Origin: Bacteroidales bacterium GP1 | GTDB lineage: Bacteria > Bacteroidota > Bacteroidia > Bacteroidales > Muribaculaceae | Assembly: GCA_001701105.1 (NCBI GenBank) | Contig: DAAI01000024.1 | Location: 25,117-40,416, forward strand | Direction of reading: 5' to 3' | Length of the DNA stretch: 15,300 nt | Shown here: positions 13,000 to 15,300 of the stretch, piece after piece | How the letters are laid out: each line of letters opens with the position of its first letter | How positions within the stretch are numbered: the stretch's first letter is position 1 | Notes under the pieces: generated by a model | Told to the model about the DNA's origin: nothing | Database searches by the model: none | What the model saw: only the letters and a program-made list of their open reading frames with translations | Translations under genes and position numbers: made by a program

Positions 13000-15285
13000 A
13001 TGAATATACTTAAGGCAGGTTTAATGCTTGGAGTCATCCTCCTCTCAGGGGAGATTTCACAGGCTTCCGGGCGTAACGATAAGCTGTTGAAATCGTGGGA
13101 TTTTTCTCGCGATTCATTGAAATGGGAACAGGTCACGATTCCACATGATTGGGCCATCTATGGCCCTTTCGATAGGCAACACGACCTTCAGAAAGTGGCT
13201 GTCGAGCAAAACGGCGAGACGGAGGAGACGTGGAAGACGGGTCGCACGGGCGGCCTTCCTTATGAGGGTAAAGGCTGGTACAGGACCTCCTTTGATGTAC
13301 CCGATACTACTGGTCGAACTTTCACCCTTCTTTTCGATGGCGCGATGAGCCATGCCAAAGTAAAGGTGAACGGAAAGCTCGTGGCCTACTGGCCTTATGG
13401 CTACAACAGCTTCACGGCAAATCTCGATGGCGTGGTGCGTGATGGCGAGAATGTGGTGGAGGTGAGTCTTGAGAATATGCCACAAAGTTCACGCTGGTAT
13501 CCGGGTGCCGGCCTTTACCGGAATGTACATCTGATTGAAAGTGACAAAGTGCATATACCCGTTTGGGGGACATATCTTACCACTCCATATGTGAGTAAGG
13601 AATATGCCACCGTTCATCTAAGCACTAAAGTGGAGGGCGTGAGTAAAAACGACCGAGTGACTCTAAACACCATAATACGCGATGCCGAAGGGAAGGAAGT
13701 GGCTTCTGATACTCATGACTACCGCATTTATCCCGGCCAGGAGTTACAGCAGAATTTCATAGTTCACAATCCGGCACTCTGGACTCCCGAGACTCCTGCG
13801 CTTTATACGGCCACGACCACCGTTAGCGAGGATGGAGAAGTCAGGGACACGTATGTCACCCGCTTCGGAATCCGCAGCGTGGAAGTACGCAATGGAGAGG
13901 GCTTCTTCCTTAATGGGGAGAAACGCATGATTAAAGGAGTATGCAATCATCATGACCTCGGCCCGCTCGGAGCGGCCGTAAATAAATCGGCCTTGCGCCA
14001 TCAGCTGCAAATGTTGAAGGATATGGGTGCGGACGCCGTACGCACTTCGCATAATATGCCGACCCCGGAATTGGTGGAGCTGTGTGATGAGATGGGATTG
14101 ATGATGATGATAGAGCCTTTCGACGACTGGGGCTTCCGCCCAAAGAGCCTCAACGGATATGGCACACTGTTCAATGAATGGGCAGAGCGTGATATGGTAA
14201 ATATGATTCATCATTACCGCAATAACCCATCCGTGATCATGTGGTCGATAGGTAATGAAGTGCCTTCTCAATGGTGGGAGGATGGTCTGCAGGAGCTAAC
14301 GCTGCTTCAGGATGTGGCCCATCGGGAAGATCCGACACGCCCCGTGACCTGCGGGATGGATCAGGTAAACGCGGTAGTGGAAAATGGATTCGGAGCGGCT
14401 CTCGATGTACCGGGATTCAATTATAGGGTGCATTTATATGACGATGCGATAAAGAAATTGCCGCAGAATATCCTCCTTGGATCCGAGACGACCTCCACAG
14501 TCTCCAGCCGTGGTAAATATTACTTCCCAGTGGAGCGCCGTGCGGGAGTGTTGCATCCCGACAATCAAAGCAGCGGCTACGATGTGGAGTATTGCTCCTG
14601 GAGCAATCTTCCTGATGATGATTTTGCCTCGGAAGACGACCGTCCTTATTATATAGGTCAATTCGTATGGACCGGCTTCGATTATCTTGGCGAGCCTTCA
14701 CCCTACGATACGGACGCATGGCCATCTCACTCCAGTTATTTCGGAATCATAGATCTTGCCTTCATCCCGAAGGACCGCTATTATCTCTACCGGTCGAGAT
14801 GGAATAAGGACGAAAAGACATTGCACATCCTCCCACACTGGACATGGCCGGGACGCGAAGGAGAGGTGACTCCGGTATTCGTATATACGGATTCTCCCAA
14901 GGCTGAGTTATTTATTAATGGCAAAAGCCAGGGAATGCGTGAGAAGAATGATTCCACGAATCTGCACCGATATCGGCTAATGTGGATGGATACACGCTAT
15001 GAACCGGGAGAATTAAAAGTGGTGAGCTATGATGCGGAGGGCAATAAGACGGGAGAAAAGAGCGTGCGCACGGCCGGGAAAGCCGATCATATCGTATTGA
15101 GCTGCAACCGCGGCAGCCTTGAAGCGGATGGCGAGGATTTGGCTTATATCACGGTGCAAGTGGCCGACAAGGACGGAAATATCGTTCCCGACGACAGCCG
15201 GGAGGTGAGATTCACCGTGAGCGGAGCCGGGAAATTCCGGGCCACAGCCAATGGCGATCCAACGTCGTTGCGGCTATTAGGTTGA
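13000..15285 (+). CDS. Exported glycoside hydrolase family 2 (beta-galactosidase-like), C-terminally shortened
   Basis: Predicted periplasmic enzyme that removes non-reducing beta-linked sugars, probably galactose, from glycans. The 761-residue protein starts with a signal peptide (about 1-23, ending SQASG, no lipobox). Next come the GH2 sugar-binding domain (about 40-180, IPHDWAIYGPF and GKGWYR), an immunoglobulin-like domain (about 185-292) and the TIM barrel (about 298-600) with acid/base Glu420 in IGNEVP and nucleophile Glu496 in GSETTS. A DUF4982-like domain (about 625-690) and the start of a C-terminal beta domain (from about 693, ADHIVLS) follow. The frame stops at 15285 shortly after ATANGDPTSL, where relatives normally continue for about 30 residues or more, so a frameshift or an alternative short end is likely. 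Exact sugar specificity is not readable from sequence. Confidence 0.9.
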   Translation: MNILKAGLMLGVILLSGEISQASGRNDKLLKSWDFSRDSLKWEQVTIPHDWAIYGPFDRQHDLQKVAVEQNGETEETWKTGRTGGLPYEGKGWYRTSFDVPDTTGRTFTLLFDGAMSHAKVKVNGKLVAYWPYGYNSFTANLDGVVRDGENVVEVSLENMPQSSRWYPGAGLYRNVHLIESDKVHIPVWGTYLTTPYVSKEYATVHLSTKVEGVSKNDRVTLNTIIRDAEGKEVASDTHDYRIYPGQELQQNFIVHNPALWTPETPALYTATTTVSEDGEVRDTYVTRFGIRSVEVRNGEGFFLNGEKRMIKGVCNHHDLGPLGAAVNKSALRHQLQMLKDMGADAVRTSHNMPTPELVELCDEMGLMMMIEPFDDWGFRPKSLNGYGTLFNEWAERDMVNMIHHYRNNPSVIMWSIGNEVPSQWWEDGLQELTLLQDVAHREDPTRPVTCGMDQVNAVVENGFGAALDVPGFNYRVHLYDDAIKKLPQNILLGSETTSTVSSRGKYYFPVERRAGVLHPDNQSSGYDVEYCSWSNLPDDDFASEDDRPYYIGQFVWTGFDYLGEPSPYDTDAWPSHSSYFGIIDLAFIPKDRYYLYRSRWNKDEKTLHILPHWTWPGREGEVTPVFVYTDSPKAELFINGKSQGMREKNDSTNLHRYRLMWMDTRYEPGELKVVSYDAEGNKTGEKSVRTAGKADHIVLSCNRGSLEADGEDLAYITVQVADKDGNIVPDDSREVRFTVSGAGKFRATANGDPTSLRLLG

Positions 15286-15300
15286 TACGTCCGGCCGAGG

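Noticed and set aside
13744..14271. Minus-strand frame of 175 codons opposite the GH2 gene
   Set aside because: It lies opposite the catalytic barrel, whose motifs on the plus strand are unambiguous.

Overview
The window looks like chromosomal DNA from a gut Bacteroidales, possibly Muribaculaceae. The support is Bacteroidetes-type -7 promoter elements (TAnnTTTG), Bacteroidales gene orders (pdxJ-exbB-exbD-tonB opposite a CBS protein and nadK; acyltransferase, sigma-54 activator, lptE, a helical protein, secG), a secreted family 2 glycoside hydrolase, and DUF3791/DUF3990 remnants. The genus is an inference; no rRNA or tRNA gene was seen.

Layout. Positions 1-1476 (+): acetyl-CoA hydrolase/transferase (succinate:acetate CoA-transferase type) whose conserved N-terminus is encoded but has no visible start codon. 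1500-1537: long hairpin between convergent genes. 4149-1562 (-): pdxJ, MotA/TolQ/ExbB, ExbD, TonB-like protein, a compact likely operon. 4150-4635: 486-bp divergent intergenic region with inverted repeats and promoter candidates. 4636-6055 (+): CBS/ACT-type protein, then nadK. 6056-8180: AT-rich accessory segment on the minus strand with a probably frameshifted gene of unknown function, another unknown gene and a 5'-truncated IS1595-type transposase. 8194-8330: cluster of hairpins. 11874-8356 (-): likely five-gene envelope operon (acyltransferase, sigma-54 activator, LptE, helical protein, SecG). 11975-12999: decayed accessory region with a 118-bp direct repeat (two copies 620 bp apart), a DUF3791 reading frame without ATG overlapping a truncated DUF3990 gene, and other small reading frames. 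13000-15285 (+): exported GH2 beta-galactosidase-like enzyme that stops inside its last domain near the window edge.

The core genes cover acetate/succinate CoA metabolism, PLP synthesis, energy coupling to the outer membrane, NADP synthesis, LPS transport and protein export. The two accessory segments sit between these conserved blocks and look degraded. I do not see a clearly new intact system. The best leads are the broken DUF3791/DUF3990 pair bounded by a dispersed repeat and the split unknown gene at 6183-7024.
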